From contig JAICXC010000029.1 in assembly GCA_025980665.1 (NCBI GenBank), positions 1 through 47,016 of the forward strand: 47,016 nucleotides of DNA, written 5' to 3'. Positions 17,237-25,426 of this stretch are shown in pieces. Numbering within the stretch: the stretch's first letter is position 1; each line of letters starts with the position of its first letter. A model generated the notes under the pieces. That model was given only the letters and a program-made list of their open reading frames with translations, made no database searches and had not been told where the DNA came from. This DNA is from Bryobacteraceae bacterium (GTDB taxonomy: Bacteria; Acidobacteriota; Terriglobia; Bryobacterales; Bryobacteraceae). A program made the position numbers and the translations under genes.

Positions 17237-17992
17237 GTGCGCTTAGCCACTTTGGCAACCCCGTCGTTCGCCTGTGCATTCGCTGGCGTTTTCGCGGTCC
17301 TCTACGCGGGCATGAGTCCGGCCACCGCGGCCGATCCGATCACCGACCGGCTCACCTACACGGTGGAGTGGCGCTTGATCCATGCAGGCAACGCAGTCAT
17401 CGAATCCGGACCAAACTCGGCCACGGTCAAGCTCGAATCGGCGGGCCTGGTCTCGGCGCTTTATAAGATCCAGGACAACTATCGCGTTCAGTTCGACTCG
17501 TCCTTTTGCGTCGGGTCGAGTCTGATGAACTCAAAGGAGGGATCGCGCCACCGCGAGACGGCCGTCAGTTTCGACCGGAACCGGAACCGCGCGTCTCTGG
17601 TCGAAAAAGACGTCGACCGAAACGTCGTTGTAAGCAAGACGGATATTCCGATCCCCAATTGTGTACACGACGTAGTCGCGGGCCTGCTGCGGCTGCGCCG
17701 TACCAAGGTGGAGGTCGGCCAGTCCGTGCAGTTTCCCTTGAGCGACGGCCGGAAGTCCGCAGCCGTCAAAATCGAGGCGCAGGAACGGGAGCGGGTGACG
17801 ACTCCTGCGGGCACGTTTAACACGGTTCGCTACGAAGTCAACGTACTGAATGGCGTGGTGTATTCGCGCGCGGGCCGTGTCTTCGTCTGGCTCACCGATG
17901 ACGAGCGTCGCCTGCCGGTACAGATCCGACTGCGGATGAATTTCCCGCTGGGAACCGTCACGCTGGAGTTGGAAAAAGAAGAGCATCCGTAG
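17237..17992 (+). CDS. DUF3108 family exported protein
   Basis: About 251 residues with an N-terminal signal peptide (LATPSFACAFAGVFAVLYAG), followed by a beta-rich DUF3108 domain: DRLTYTVEWRLIHAGNAVIE, YKIQDNYRVQFDSSFCVGSS, TPAGTFNTVRYEV and VWLTDDERRLPVQIRLRM. The family is periplasmic or outer-membrane associated, with no established activity. The start is GTG 17237 (a TTG at 17234 is adjacent); TAGACT at 17222-17227 ends 9 nt before it. It is followed after 17 bp by the exported protein at 18010, probably as an operon. Confidence 0.88.
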   Translation: MRLATLATPSFACAFAGVFAVLYAGMSPATAADPITDRLTYTVEWRLIHAGNAVIESGPNSATVKLESAGLVSALYKIQDNYRVQFDSSFCVGSSLMNSKEGSRHRETAVSFDRNRNRASLVEKDVDRNVVVSKTDIPIPNCVHDVVAGLLRLRRTKVEVGQSVQFPLSDGRKSAAVKIEAQERERVTTPAGTFNTVRYEVNVLNGVVYSRAGRVFVWLTDDERRLPVQIRLRMNFPLGTVTLELEKEEHP

Positions 17993-18009
17993 GCTGATAA
18001 AATGCAGTC

Positions 18010-19092
18010 ATGGGCCGATGGCTGGTCGCGTTCCTCGGGATGGCGCTAGCGGCTTATGGCCAGCGCCAGATGTCGGTCCCCGACCTGGTCACCTTCATCA
18101 AGTCCTCCATCCAACTGCATAACGAGGATCGCGCCGTTGCCGCAACCGTGCGGCGTCTCAAGCTGACGAATCGGCTGGACGCCGGCACCGTGGAAGATCT
18201 GCAAGGCTTGGGCGCGGGCCCTCAAACGCTGGCGGCGCTGCGGGATCTGATCACCACCACCGCGAGTCTTCCCGCGGCCGCTCCGATCGCACCGCCTGCT
18301 CCCCCGCCCGCGATTCCGGCACCTAGTCCGGAGGAGCTGAAAAAGATCCTGGCGGAGATCACGGAAAGGGCGCTCGACTATACCAAGAGTCTGCCCAACT
18401 TTATTTGCGCGCAGGTCACCACGCGCAGTTTCGATCCCTCCGGTACGGATTCCTGGCATCAGGAGGATAAAATCCAGGAGCAGCTCAGCTACGTGGACGG
18501 CAAGGAAGACTACAAGGTCGTGCTGGTGAACAATCTGCCCGTAGTGAACATGAAGCATGAACAGCTGGGCGGCATCACGTCGTCGGGCGAATTCGGCACC
18601 ATGCTGTATCAAATCTTCAATCCGCAGACGGAGACGCAATTCGACTGGGAGCGCTGGGCCACACTACGCGGCAAACGGATGTACGTGTTCAGTTTCCGAG
18701 TGGCGCAGCCGAATTCCGACTACAGCATTTACCATCAGCCTTCGGGCCGCACCATCGTGGCCGGGTATCACGGGCTGATTTACGCCGACGCCGTCACCAA
18801 GCAGATCATGCGGATCAAGATGGATTGCGACGGCCTGGAAGCTTTCCCCATCAACCAGGTTTCCTTGACTCTGGATTACGCACCTATGAAGATTTCGGAG
18901 CAAACGTTTGTGCTGCCGATGGCCGCTGAAGTACGCTCGCGCGAAGGCCGGACACTGGGCAAGAACGTGATGCAGTTCAGCCTTTACCGCAAATTTGGGG
19001 CCGACGCGACCATCACCTTCGACACGCCGGATCCGATTCCGGAAGATCAGCTCAAAGAGCAACCCGCCGCCCAGGGTCCCGGGAAGAGATAG
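18010..19092 (+). CDS. Exported protein, paralogous to C-terminal domain of the 6778-8457 protein
   Basis: A 360-residue exported protein of unknown function. Its short hydrophobic start (MGRWLVAFLGMALAAYG) is a signal peptide. Residues ~20-80 form a small helical region (VPDLVTFIKSSIQLH...), ~90-110 is a Pro-rich linker, and ~115-350 is the beta-rich domain shared with the 6778-8457 protein (LPNFICAQVTTR, SSGEFGTMLYQIF, YVFSFRV, LYRKFGADATITFDTP). Start ATG 18010 has no Shine-Dalgarno sequence; TAAAAT ends 6 nt upstream. It follows the DUF3108 gene closely, so both may act at the envelope. Confidence 0.82.
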   Translation: MGRWLVAFLGMALAAYGQRQMSVPDLVTFIKSSIQLHNEDRAVAATVRRLKLTNRLDAGTVEDLQGLGAGPQTLAALRDLITTTASLPAAAPIAPPAPPPAIPAPSPEELKKILAEITERALDYTKSLPNFICAQVTTRSFDPSGTDSWHQEDKIQEQLSYVDGKEDYKVVLVNNLPVVNMKHEQLGGITSSGEFGTMLYQIFNPQTETQFDWERWATLRGKRMYVFSFRVAQPNSDYSIYHQPSGRTIVAGYHGLIYADAVTKQIMRIKMDCDGLEAFPINQVSLTLDYAPMKISEQTFVLPMAAEVRSREGRTLGKNVMQFSLYRKFGADATITFDTPDPIPEDQLKEQPAAQGPGKR

Positions 19093-19414
19093 ACGGTGGA
19101 ACAATCGACCAGGAGGATGAGCGCTTCAACGCGCCGCGCAGTTATCCTTATTGTCACTATCGGGGGAGGGCTTGTCTCGTTCCGCCCGTTATTTTTTGAA
19201 AGAGCCGATCCGGCCACCGAGAAGCTCGACCTGGTAATTTGTCAAATGTACTTGATCGGACGCTTACTTCCTCCGATGGGTGATTTCGGTTCACTTGGTT
19301 TTCTGGCCGTCGCCGGCCGTAAACGCCGCGCTCTATGGTTTCCTTGCCCATATCTGCTGCACCGATTCTACTCAAGTAGCCCGATTCGTTGACGCAACCA
19401 CAGAAACAGTGAGC

Positions 19415-19433
19415 GTGGGGTTAAAATCCCCAC
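19415..19433. terminator. GC-rich hairpin, possible terminator
   Basis: Perfect inverted repeat GTGGGG-TTAAAAT-CCCCAC just upstream of the brn locus. It lacks a T-tract (A-rich on the plus side). It could insulate brnTA; the 7-nt loop also resembles a tRNA T-arm. Confidence 0.35.
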
Positions 19434-19457
19434 AAAACCAAAAAGCGCACGGTTGGA

Positions 19458-19479
19458 TGTAACTACAAATAGAGTTACA
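19458..19479. promoter_or_regulatory. Likely BrnA operator
   Basis: Perfect 7-bp inverted repeat TGTAACT-N8-AGTTACA ending 7 bp before the brnT start. BrnTA operons are repressed by the BrnA antitoxin, so a dyad at this position is the expected autoregulatory site. Confidence 0.6.
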
Positions 19480-19486
19480 ATTAAGA

Positions 19487-19717
19487 TTGAGATTCGAGTG
19501 GAATGAAGCCAAGAGTCGTCTGAACTTCGCCAAGCATGGCTTGACCTTTGAAGACGCTGAGCTGGTATTTTCCGGACCATGCGTCACCTTCGTGAATGAC
19601 CGCTTCGATTACGGAGAAGAACGGCTCGTTACTTTAGGGCAGCTCGCAGGGCGATTGGTGGTTATCGCCCACGCGCCCACGCCCCTCGCCACGAAGGAAC
19701 GCGCATCATCTCCATGA
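19487..19717 (+). CDS. brnT: BrnT-type toxin, C-terminus frameshifted
   Basis: The frame gives 76 residues beginning MRFEWNEAKSRLNFAKHGLT, the classic start of BrnT RNase toxins, and continues through GEERLVTLGQLAGRLVVIAH. After that the frame breaks: an 8-bp direct duplication (GCCCACGC at 19667-19674 and again at 19675-19682) shifts the reading. With one copy removed, the frame continues as HAPRHEGTRIISMRKGNRRE... to a stop at 19773, giving the normal RIISxRxxxRRE ending and a 41-bp overlap with brnA. As it stands the protein lacks this conserved C-terminal segment and is probably inactive. TTG start, no strong Shine-Dalgarno sequence. Confidence 0.8.
   Translation: MRFEWNEAKSRLNFAKHGLTFEDAELVFSGPCVTFVNDRFDYGEERLVTLGQLAGRLVVIAHAPTPLATKERASSP
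19667..19682 (+). repeat. 8-bp tandem duplication in brnT
   Basis: GCCCACGC occurs twice in direct succession. Removing one copy restores the conserved BrnT reading frame exactly, so this is the frameshifting lesion. Confidence 0.8.
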
Positions 19718-19732
19718 GGAAAGGAAACCGGC

Positions 19733-19999
19733 GTGAACAAGAAATCTATAAAAAGCGACTTGGCGCGAGTTGACCGGATGAAGGATGCCGAGATCGATTA
19801 TTCAGACCTCCCATCTCTGGACAAATCGTTCCTGAAAAAGGCGACTACGGCGTGGCCTCCGGTTAAACAGCAATTAACGATCCGGCTTGATGCGGATGTG
19901 CTGGCCTGGCTCAAGGGTCATGGCAAAGGCTACCAGACGCGCATTAATCGCATCCTCCGTCTGGTGATGGAGAACCGCCCTCCTCGCCTGACTCGGTAA
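19733..19999 (+). CDS. brnA: BrnA-type antitoxin
   Basis: An 88-residue antitoxin. The C-terminal half (QQLTIRLDADVLAWLKGHGK then YQTRINRILRLVME) is the ribbon-helix-helix-like BrnA motif used for dimerisation and operator binding; the N-terminal half (ARVDRMKDAEIDYSDLPSLD) is the toxin-binding part. GTG start preceded by GGAAAGGAAA. It appears intact, in contrast to brnT, and would bind the dyad at 19458-19479. Confidence 0.88.
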   Translation: MNKKSIKSDLARVDRMKDAEIDYSDLPSLDKSFLKKATTAWPPVKQQLTIRLDADVLAWLKGHGKGYQTRINRILRLVMENRPPRLTR

Positions 20000-20038
20000 G
20001 AGAGATTCGCTCTGGAAAGGCGACTAAAGACAGCGCGT

Positions 20039-20437
20039 CTACTTGGCGGGTGCGCCGGGGGTGGTTTGGAAGCCCCCGAACAGTTTCCGGCCGTCCGGCA
20101 GAGTGACGGTGCGGGCGTTGGCTACCTTGCGGCCGTTCTTTGCGCGATAGCCGTCCACGGTGATTCGATCGCCCTTCTTCAAATCCGTCCTTGTCCAGCC
20201 ACGGTGAAGTAGCCCGTTCGGGCTTCCCATTTCGAAGCTCCAGCTGGTGACCTGGTTCCTTTCATCCTTTTCATCGACGTACAGCCACGCGTGCGGATTG
20301 GTCCATTTGATCCCGGTCACTGTGCCGAAGACAGTGACGAGCTTGTTTTCGTCGTATTCGGCGGCGAATGCGTGATGCGCCGAGATAGGCATCGTCGCCA
20401 CAAGCAAGGCTGCCGCCGCGGCACACAAGGTCTTCAT
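20039..20437 (-). CDS. DUF6152 family secreted protein, copy 2
   Basis: A 132-residue exported protein with signal peptide MKTLCAAAAALLVATMPISA and mature start HHAFAAEYD. It shares the DUF6152 motifs with the 8550-8945 protein: TGIKWTNPHAWLYVD, SPNGLLHRGWTR, GDRITVDGYRAKNG and LPDGRKLF. Unlike copy 1 it has no DLSGVW partner next to it. It lies 21 bp downstream of the PH-domain gene on the same strand, so the two may be cotranscribed. Function unknown. Confidence 0.85.
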   Translation of the reverse strand: MKTLCAAAAALLVATMPISAHHAFAAEYDENKLVTVFGTVTGIKWTNPHAWLYVDEKDERNQVTSWSFEMGSPNGLLHRGWTRTDLKKGDRITVDGYRAKNGRKVANARTVTLPDGRKLFGGFQTTPGAPAK

Positions 20438-20458
20438 TTCAAAAAATCTTCCTGACTG

Positions 20459-20899
20459 TTACTTCGCCCACTGCGCCCGCGAAAGCTCCAAAATATGCTC
20501 GGCGACCTCTCTCGGCCGGTCGATCGAGGGCATTACGATCCGGCTGGTTTCCCCCGCCGTTTCCACGGATAAATCGCCAGTACCAATGATCCTTTGGCCG
20601 AAGGTCTGGTCGAACCGTACGTCCTGTACTTTGGAGAGCTCCATAATGCGCGAAGTCTTCGAAAATAGGCCTGCTTCGTAACGGAGACGCTCCCCTTGTA
20701 CATCTAGACTAGTGGTGCGGCGCCTCAGGTGCCGGATCACGGTCAGCAGCAGTAAGGCAGCCGGGGCGAGCATGGGAGCCCACAGGGGCACGTCGGGAGG
20801 ATTGGATGCCCCCAGCCAATAGGCCGCGATGGCCGCGGCCAAAACGGCTACAAACGCATACGCGATCTTGACGCCTTTCAGCGACTGGCGCACTTTCAT
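20459..20899 (-). CDS. Membrane-anchored PH-domain protein
   Basis: About 146 residues. Two hydrophobic segments (IAYAFVAVLAAAIAAYWLG and PMLAPAALLLLTVI) are followed by a bacterial PH (DUF304/YdbS-like) domain with LDVQGERLRYEAGLFSK, IMELSKVQDVRFDQTFGQRI and GTGDLSVETAG, ending in an EHILELSR helix. Role unknown; related proteins act at the cell envelope. I chose the start MKVRQSLKG because frames further upstream are antisense to the divergent NtrC gene. It is separated from that gene's longest start by only 3 bp. Confidence 0.8.
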   Translation of the reverse strand: MKVRQSLKGVKIAYAFVAVLAAAIAAYWLGASNPPDVPLWAPMLAPAALLLLTVIRHLRRRTTSLDVQGERLRYEAGLFSKTSRIMELSKVQDVRFDQTFGQRIIGTGDLSVETAGETSRIVMPSIDRPREVAEHILELSRAQWAK

Positions 20900-20902
20900 G
20901 CG

Positions 20903-22357
20903 GTGAATGATAACATGACCCAACCCACGACTGGCACAATGAATAATAGGATGACGAGTGAACGGGCACAAACCCGGGTTCTGGTAGTCGACGACGAGGA
21001 GAGCCAGCGTACCGCCCTGGCGGCGATGATCGCGTTGTGGGGCTATGCCGTCGAAACCGCGGCCGATGGGCAGGAAGCTCTCGACAAGCTGGCGGAGGGA
21101 CGCTTCCACGTCGTCGTGACCGACATGATGATGCCGCGCGTCGATGGAGCCGAGCTGCTGAAGCGCTTGAAAGCTCAAGGTGGCGGCCCGCCCGTAATCG
21201 TCCAGACTGCTTTCGGAAACCTGGAAACGGCCGTGGCCACGGTCCACGACTTGGGTGCGTTCTGGTTCCTGGAAAAACCGGTCCAGTCGCAGGCTCTGAA
21301 GTCGCTGGTGGAGCGCGCCGCGACGCAGGGCCGCTTGGCCGAACATGCAGAGCGCCTGGAACGCCAGTTGAGCTACCAGGGCGTGCTTGGTGAGATGGTG
21401 GGCGCATCGCCTAAAATGCAGGAGGCTTTTGCCCTCATCCACCAAGTGGCGCCCAGCCGGGCCGCGGTTCTGATTACCGGCGAGAGCGGTACCGGAAAAG
21501 AGCTCGCGGCGCGCGCCATTCACATGCTCAGCCCGCGTAAGGCCAGCCCGTTTGTGGCGATCAACTGTGCGGCCTTGCCGGACTCGCTTATGGAAAGCGA
21601 ACTGTTCGGGCATGAGAAAGGCGCCTTCACGGGCGCCGTGGAACGCCGGGCGGGCGCCTTCGAACTGGCTCAGAACGGCACGGTTTTGCTGGATGAGATC
21701 GGCGATATGCCGCTTGCGACCCAGGCTAAACTCCTTCGTGTTCTCGAGGACGGCCGCGTGCGGCGACTGGGAGGAAAGCACGAGATCCAGCTCGACGTGC
21801 GCGTGATCGCCGCCACGAATACGTCCTTGGACAGCGCTATCAAGGAAAACAAGTTTCGCGAAGACCTGTACTACCGGCTGAATGTCTTTCCGATTCCCCT
21901 GCCGCCGCTGCGCGAACGCAAAGACGATCTGCCGATCCTGGCACAGGCCTTGCTCGAGGACCTGAATCGCAAGCACGCCACCAAAGTGACGGAACTTTCC
22001 GGAGAAGTATTGGATCGCTTCCGGACTTATGATTGGCCGGGGAACGTTCGCGAGCTGCGCAATGTGCTTGAGCGAGCGGTGATTCTGGCTGGGGAAGGAA
22101 CCATCCAGATGGCCCATCTGCCGCCAGGTTTTTCCGGGACACCGGCGTCTTCAGGCACCGTTTCCAGCGACCAGGACCAGGGAGATCTGCATATTCGGGT
22201 GGGGCAGACTATCGAACAGGCGGAGCGCGCGCTGATCGAAGTGACGCTAGAACATACCAAGAACAATAAGACCCGCGCGGCCGAAATACTCGGTATCAGC
22301 CAAAAGACCCTGTTCAATAAACTGAAGGAATACGGCACACAAGGCGCCGGCGCCTGA
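20903..22357 (+). CDS. Sigma-54-dependent response regulator (NtrC family)
   Basis: A 484-residue regulator. Receiver domain ~24-140 (VLVVDDEES, phosphoacceptor D74 in VVTDMMMPR, K125 in EKP). AAA+ sigma-54 activation domain ~165-395: Walker A GESGTGKE (193-200), GAFTGA loop (240-245) for sigma-54 contact, and Walker B VLLDEIGD. C-terminal Fis-type helix-turn-helix ~435-480 (NNKTRAAEILGISQKTLFNK). It is followed after 4 bp by its probable sensor kinase. Start is uncertain: GTG 20903, ATG 20915, ATG 20939 and ATG 20951 are all in frame before the receiver domain. Confidence 0.93.
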   Translation: MNDNMTQPTTGTMNNRMTSERAQTRVLVVDDEESQRTALAAMIALWGYAVETAADGQEALDKLAEGRFHVVVTDMMMPRVDGAELLKRLKAQGGGPPVIVQTAFGNLETAVATVHDLGAFWFLEKPVQSQALKSLVERAATQGRLAEHAERLERQLSYQGVLGEMVGASPKMQEAFALIHQVAPSRAAVLITGESGTGKELAARAIHMLSPRKASPFVAINCAALPDSLMESELFGHEKGAFTGAVERRAGAFELAQNGTVLLDEIGDMPLATQAKLLRVLEDGRVRRLGGKHEIQLDVRVIAATNTSLDSAIKENKFREDLYYRLNVFPIPLPPLRERKDDLPILAQALLEDLNRKHATKVTELSGEVLDRFRTYDWPGNVRELRNVLERAVILAGEGTIQMAHLPPGFSGTPASSGTVSSDQDQGDLHIRVGQTIEQAERALIEVTLEHTKNNKTRAAEILGISQKTLFNKLKEYGTQGAGA

Positions 22358-22361
22358 TCTA

Positions 22362-23894
22362 ATGTCGCTGCGCGTCCGCCTGGTCCTTCTGATACTGGTG
22401 GTGGTGGCGCTGGCGGCAGTGACATTGTCCGCGGTCGAGCTCGAGACCCTGGTCAACCTGCTCACATCGGATGCGATTGCGTATAGCCGTCTGACGGGCC
22501 AGCAAGTCAGCGCGCTGTTACTGGATCACATTCAACTTTATGCGGAGAGCAATCCGACCCCGCAGAGTGTCGAAGAGATTAAGGCGCTGTGGAGCCAGAT
22601 CGTATCCGACGACACACAACTGCACGAATTGCTGGTGAAAATGGCGTCTTCCGGCTCCCTTTACGATATCAACGTAGCCGGAGAAACCGGAATCATTCTG
22701 GCTTCCTCCAATGATGCCGCGGTCCAGACTTCGATGCGACGGTACCAGAATTTTGAGATCTGGGACAAAGCCCCGTGGTATCGCCGCACGCTGGATCTGC
22801 TGACGCGCCGGCCGGACTGGGAGATTACGGTCGGGTTGGGCATCGGGGATTCGGACAAGTCCATCTTTACCATTCAAGTGGTAACCTCCAGCCTGTTTTT
22901 GCGCGATGCGCTGCGCCCGCAGATCGTTTGGCTGGCCGCGGTATCCGGTGGTGCAATTGGGCTGTCTCTTCTGCTCACCATGCTCGCGACCACTACCGCC
23001 CTGCGTCCGGTGAAACGGATCGAGGACAGTATTGACCGGATCGCGCAGGGACGAGTGGGTATAGAGAAACCCGATGACGGCATGGCCAAGGAGTTCCGCG
23101 TCGTCGAAAGCAAGCTGAACCTGCTGGGTCAGCAGTATCGGGGCGCGCGCGAGGACGCCACTGAGCTGCGCCATAACGTGGATCAGTTGCTCGAGCGCAT
23201 GGCCTCCCAACTGGACGTCGCAACGCGGCTGGCGGCTATCAGCCGCCTGACCGGCGGCGTGGCGCACGAGATCAAGAATCCGCTGAATGCTATCGGCCTC
23301 AGGCTGGAGCTGCTGAAGGCCCGGCTAGGCGAGCCGGACCATGAGCTTTCCGGTGAGATCGACATTCTCTCTAAGGAAGTACTTCGCCTGGATCGCGTAG
23401 TCAAAACTTTCCTGGATTTCTCCCGGCCCCTGGACGTGCATCTGCAGGATATCGACCTCGGCTTGTTAGCGCGGGAGGTCACGGAATTCGTCACACCCCA
23501 AGCGCGGCTCGCCAAAATTGAGGTGGTGTTCTCCGCACCGTCGGAGCCCGCTCTAATACGAGGCGATTCCGATTTGCTCAAACAGGCCGTGCTCAATCTG
23601 GTGACCAACGCGATCGATGCCATGCCGCGAGGCGGCACGTTGCATGTTAAAGTCGACAGCAGCGGCGACAAACTGACGCTAGAAGTCAGCGATACAGGAT
23701 CGGGAATTCCTCGCGAGTTGCGCGACAAGGTCTTCCAGCTGTACTTCACCACGAAGACGGGCGGGTCCGGTATCGGACTCGCCATGACTTACCGTGCGGT
23801 GCAGTTGCATAATGGTACTATCAGCTTCAAAAGTGAAGCTGGGGCCGGCACAATGTTCCGGCTCGAATTCCCGGCGAATGTACGTCATGCCTGA
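22362..23894 (+). CDS. Sensor histidine kinase (NtrB-like, HAMP)
   Basis: A 510-residue membrane kinase. First membrane helix ~6-27, a ~160-residue periplasmic sensor (~28-185), second helix ~187-215, HAMP (ALRPVKRIEDSIDRIAQGRV), HisKA H-box TGGVAHEIKNPLNAI with phospho-acceptor H302, and HATPase_c with N box NLVTNAIDAM, DTGSGIP and GSGIGLAMTYRAV. It is four bases after the NtrC gene and presumably phosphorylates D74 of that protein. The sensed signal is unknown. Confidence 0.93.
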   Translation: MSLRVRLVLLILVVVALAAVTLSAVELETLVNLLTSDAIAYSRLTGQQVSALLLDHIQLYAESNPTPQSVEEIKALWSQIVSDDTQLHELLVKMASSGSLYDINVAGETGIILASSNDAAVQTSMRRYQNFEIWDKAPWYRRTLDLLTRRPDWEITVGLGIGDSDKSIFTIQVVTSSLFLRDALRPQIVWLAAVSGGAIGLSLLLTMLATTTALRPVKRIEDSIDRIAQGRVGIEKPDDGMAKEFRVVESKLNLLGQQYRGAREDATELRHNVDQLLERMASQLDVATRLAAISRLTGGVAHEIKNPLNAIGLRLELLKARLGEPDHELSGEIDILSKEVLRLDRVVKTFLDFSRPLDVHLQDIDLGLLAREVTEFVTPQARLAKIEVVFSAPSEPALIRGDSDLLKQAVLNLVTNAIDAMPRGGTLHVKVDSSGDKLTLEVSDTGSGIPRELRDKVFQLYFTTKTGGSGIGLAMTYRAVQLHNGTISFKSEAGAGTMFRLEFPANVRHA

Positions 23895-24537
23895 ATCGCG
23901 TTATCCAAACTTGGGTCTGAGAATTCCCAACGATGGTTCGCGAATTTCGAACCCGGGGGCAAGTATCAAGAAAACACTGACAACGACGCTCTGGCTTGCC
24001 GGCGCTGTGGGAATGAGTTCCTGCGGCTTCCACAAGCCTCCACTCGCGTTCAACCCGCCCCCCGTAGCGGCCAAGGCACTCCCGCCCATCCCGCCTGCTC
24101 CCGAACTTGCTTCGCCACCCGAAATCGCATTCGAACCGTTGGTGTACGATTTCCCGCGCCAGACTGATCCGTCTGTGGGGTTTCCGGAACCGCCGCCTCC
24201 ACCCCGAGCGCCCAAGCCGGTGGCTACCGTGCCAAAACCGCCGCCTGCGCCTAATGAGACGCCAGCGGCTCCCGCCTTGAGACTTTCGCAGATTCTGACA
24301 CCCGAGGAATCCCGACGTAATACTCAGGAGTTAGATCAGTACACGGAGAGTGTGAAAAAAAACTTGGCTAAACTGGTGGGGAAAAACCTGACCACGGATC
24401 AGAAGAATACTGCCGAGAGGGTTCAGACATATCTCTCACAAGCAGAGCAGGCGCGCGAGCAAGATCTAGTGACGGCAGTCAATCTGGCGAGGCGTGCAGA
24501 TCTCCTCGCCAAGGATCTTCTCGAGCGCCTGCCCTGA
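23887..24537 (+). CDS. Proline-rich lipoprotein
   Basis: About 216 residues. The start (ATG 23887, or 23878) overlaps the end of the kinase gene. After ~30 residues comes a hydrophobic stretch ending in the lipobox GAVGMSSCGF, so it is probably a lipoprotein with an unusually long N-terminal leader. Residues ~50-135 are Pro-rich; the C-terminal ~80 residues are helical and charged (ELDQYTESVKKNLAKLVGKN and AREQDLVTAVNLARRADLLA). The kinase overlap suggests cotranscription. It may be an envelope partner of the OmpA-like lipoprotein encoded next door, but that is inference. Confidence 0.72.
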   Translation: MPESRYPNLGLRIPNDGSRISNPGASIKKTLTTTLWLAGAVGMSSCGFHKPPLAFNPPPVAAKALPPIPPAPELASPPEIAFEPLVYDFPRQTDPSVGFPEPPPPPRAPKPVATVPKPPPAPNETPAAPALRLSQILTPEESRRNTQELDQYTESVKKNLAKLVGKNLTTDQKNTAERVQTYLSQAEQAREQDLVTAVNLARRADLLAKDLLERLP

Positions 24538-24578
24538 TTGGCCGCTGCGTCGGAGGGAGCCAGCAGCCAAGTGAGATG

Positions 24579-24593
24579 CCCGTGCCCCACGGG
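24579..24593. terminator. Hairpin between convergent genes
   Basis: CCCGTG-CCC-CACGGG, a perfect 6-bp stem with a 3-nt loop, lies between the convergent lipoprotein and OmpA-like genes. No T-tract; a bidirectional terminator is plausible. Confidence 0.4.
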
Positions 24594-24634
24594 TGTCGTT
24601 GTGCGGAGCACGGACAATTTCAAGCAGGAGTTGG

Positions 24635-25426
24635 TTACTCCTGGGCGGAAGCGACGGTGCTGCCCGACTGGGTCGATTCCGGCACGAACAAACGGACTTC
24701 CACGCGGCGATTCTGCTTGCGGCCGTCGCGAGTCTTATCGTCGGCCACCGGCAGGGCGTAGCCGGAACCCAGCGTGGTGATGCTGCGGACCGGGATCTTA
24801 TGCTCGTTCGCCAAGTATCGGGCGACGCTGTCCGCGCGCTCTGCGCTCAGCCGTTCGTTGGTCAGCGCGGAGCCGGTCTTATCGGTGAATCCCTGCACTT
24901 CGATAACGTAGCGATCCTTACCCTCGGTCATCTTGGCGATGTCATCCAGCTCGGCTTTGGCATCGTCACTCAGTTTGGCCTGATTGACCGGGAACAATAC
25001 GGTAGCGGACTTGACCATATCGAACTTGTTCATGGCGACCATGTTCTTCTCGATTACGTCGTCGCGCTGCAAACCGCGTTCCGCCGTGGTCTGGGCGCCT
25101 TGAGCGGCACGCTCTGCGCCATCGGCGGCCTTCTGGGCGTTGTCCGCGCGCTCGCCGGCTCGCTGGGCGGATTGACCGGCCGCAACGGCCTTGGCGTCAG
25201 CATCCGTAACGCGCTCCTTGGTCCGGGACAGATCGGTCGAGAGACTGTCGAGATCCTTCGCGTGATCCGCCAGCTGCTTGTCCTGATCCGTGTTCTTCTG
25301 CTCAGTTGCGCTCACTCGGCTTTCGACCGGTGATACGGTCTTGGCCACGTACTTGTGGGTGGCCACGCAACCTGTTCCCATAAAGCTCAACAGCGCCGCA
25401 CCTGCCATCGTAATAGTGGTTTTCAT
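24635..25426 (-). CDS. OmpA-like peptidoglycan-binding lipoprotein
   Basis: A 263-residue outer-membrane lipoprotein. Signal peptide with lipobox FMGTGC, then a long heptad-like coiled coil (~35-125: VESRVSATEQKNTDQDKQLA, AGQSAQRAGERADNAQKAAD). The OmpA C-terminal domain follows (~140-250), with VLFPVNQAKLSDDAKAELDD, VIEVQGFTDKTGSALTNERL, LSAERADSVARYL and DGRKQNRRVEV, the peptidoglycan (diaminopimelate) binding pattern. AGGGGA lies 8 nt before ATG. The layout matches an Lpp/Pal-like tether between outer membrane and wall. Confidence 0.92.
   Translation of the reverse strand: MKTTITMAGAALLSFMGTGCVATHKYVAKTVSPVESRVSATEQKNTDQDKQLADHAKDLDSLSTDLSRTKERVTDADAKAVAAGQSAQRAGERADNAQKAADGAERAAQGAQTTAERGLQRDDVIEKNMVAMNKFDMVKSATVLFPVNQAKLSDDAKAELDDIAKMTEGKDRYVIEVQGFTDKTGSALTNERLSAERADSVARYLANEHKIPVRSITTLGSGYALPVADDKTRDGRKQNRRVEVRLFVPESTQSGSTVASAQE

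Larger units (their letters stand above)
19093..19486. other. Gene-poor interval
   Basis: About 390 bases with no convincing gene on either strand. Open frames here are short, with unnatural composition. It contains the hairpin at 19415-19433 and the brn operator at 19458-19479. Confidence 0.6.

Noticed and set aside
19096..19392. 98-codon frame starting with GTG after the 18010-19092 gene
   Set aside because: Mixed composition without a conserved pattern and no ribosome binding site. I treat the interval as gene-poor.
19415..19440. tRNA 3' fragment (T-arm-like GTGGGG-TTAAAAT-CCCCAC followed by AAAACCA)
   Set aside because: Acceptor and anticodon arms are not recognisable upstream; better described as a hairpin.
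20900..22117. Upstream extension of the PH-domain gene over the NtrC gene
   Set aside because: The extension is antisense to an unmistakable NtrC protein. The PH protein has a natural start and membrane helices from 20899.
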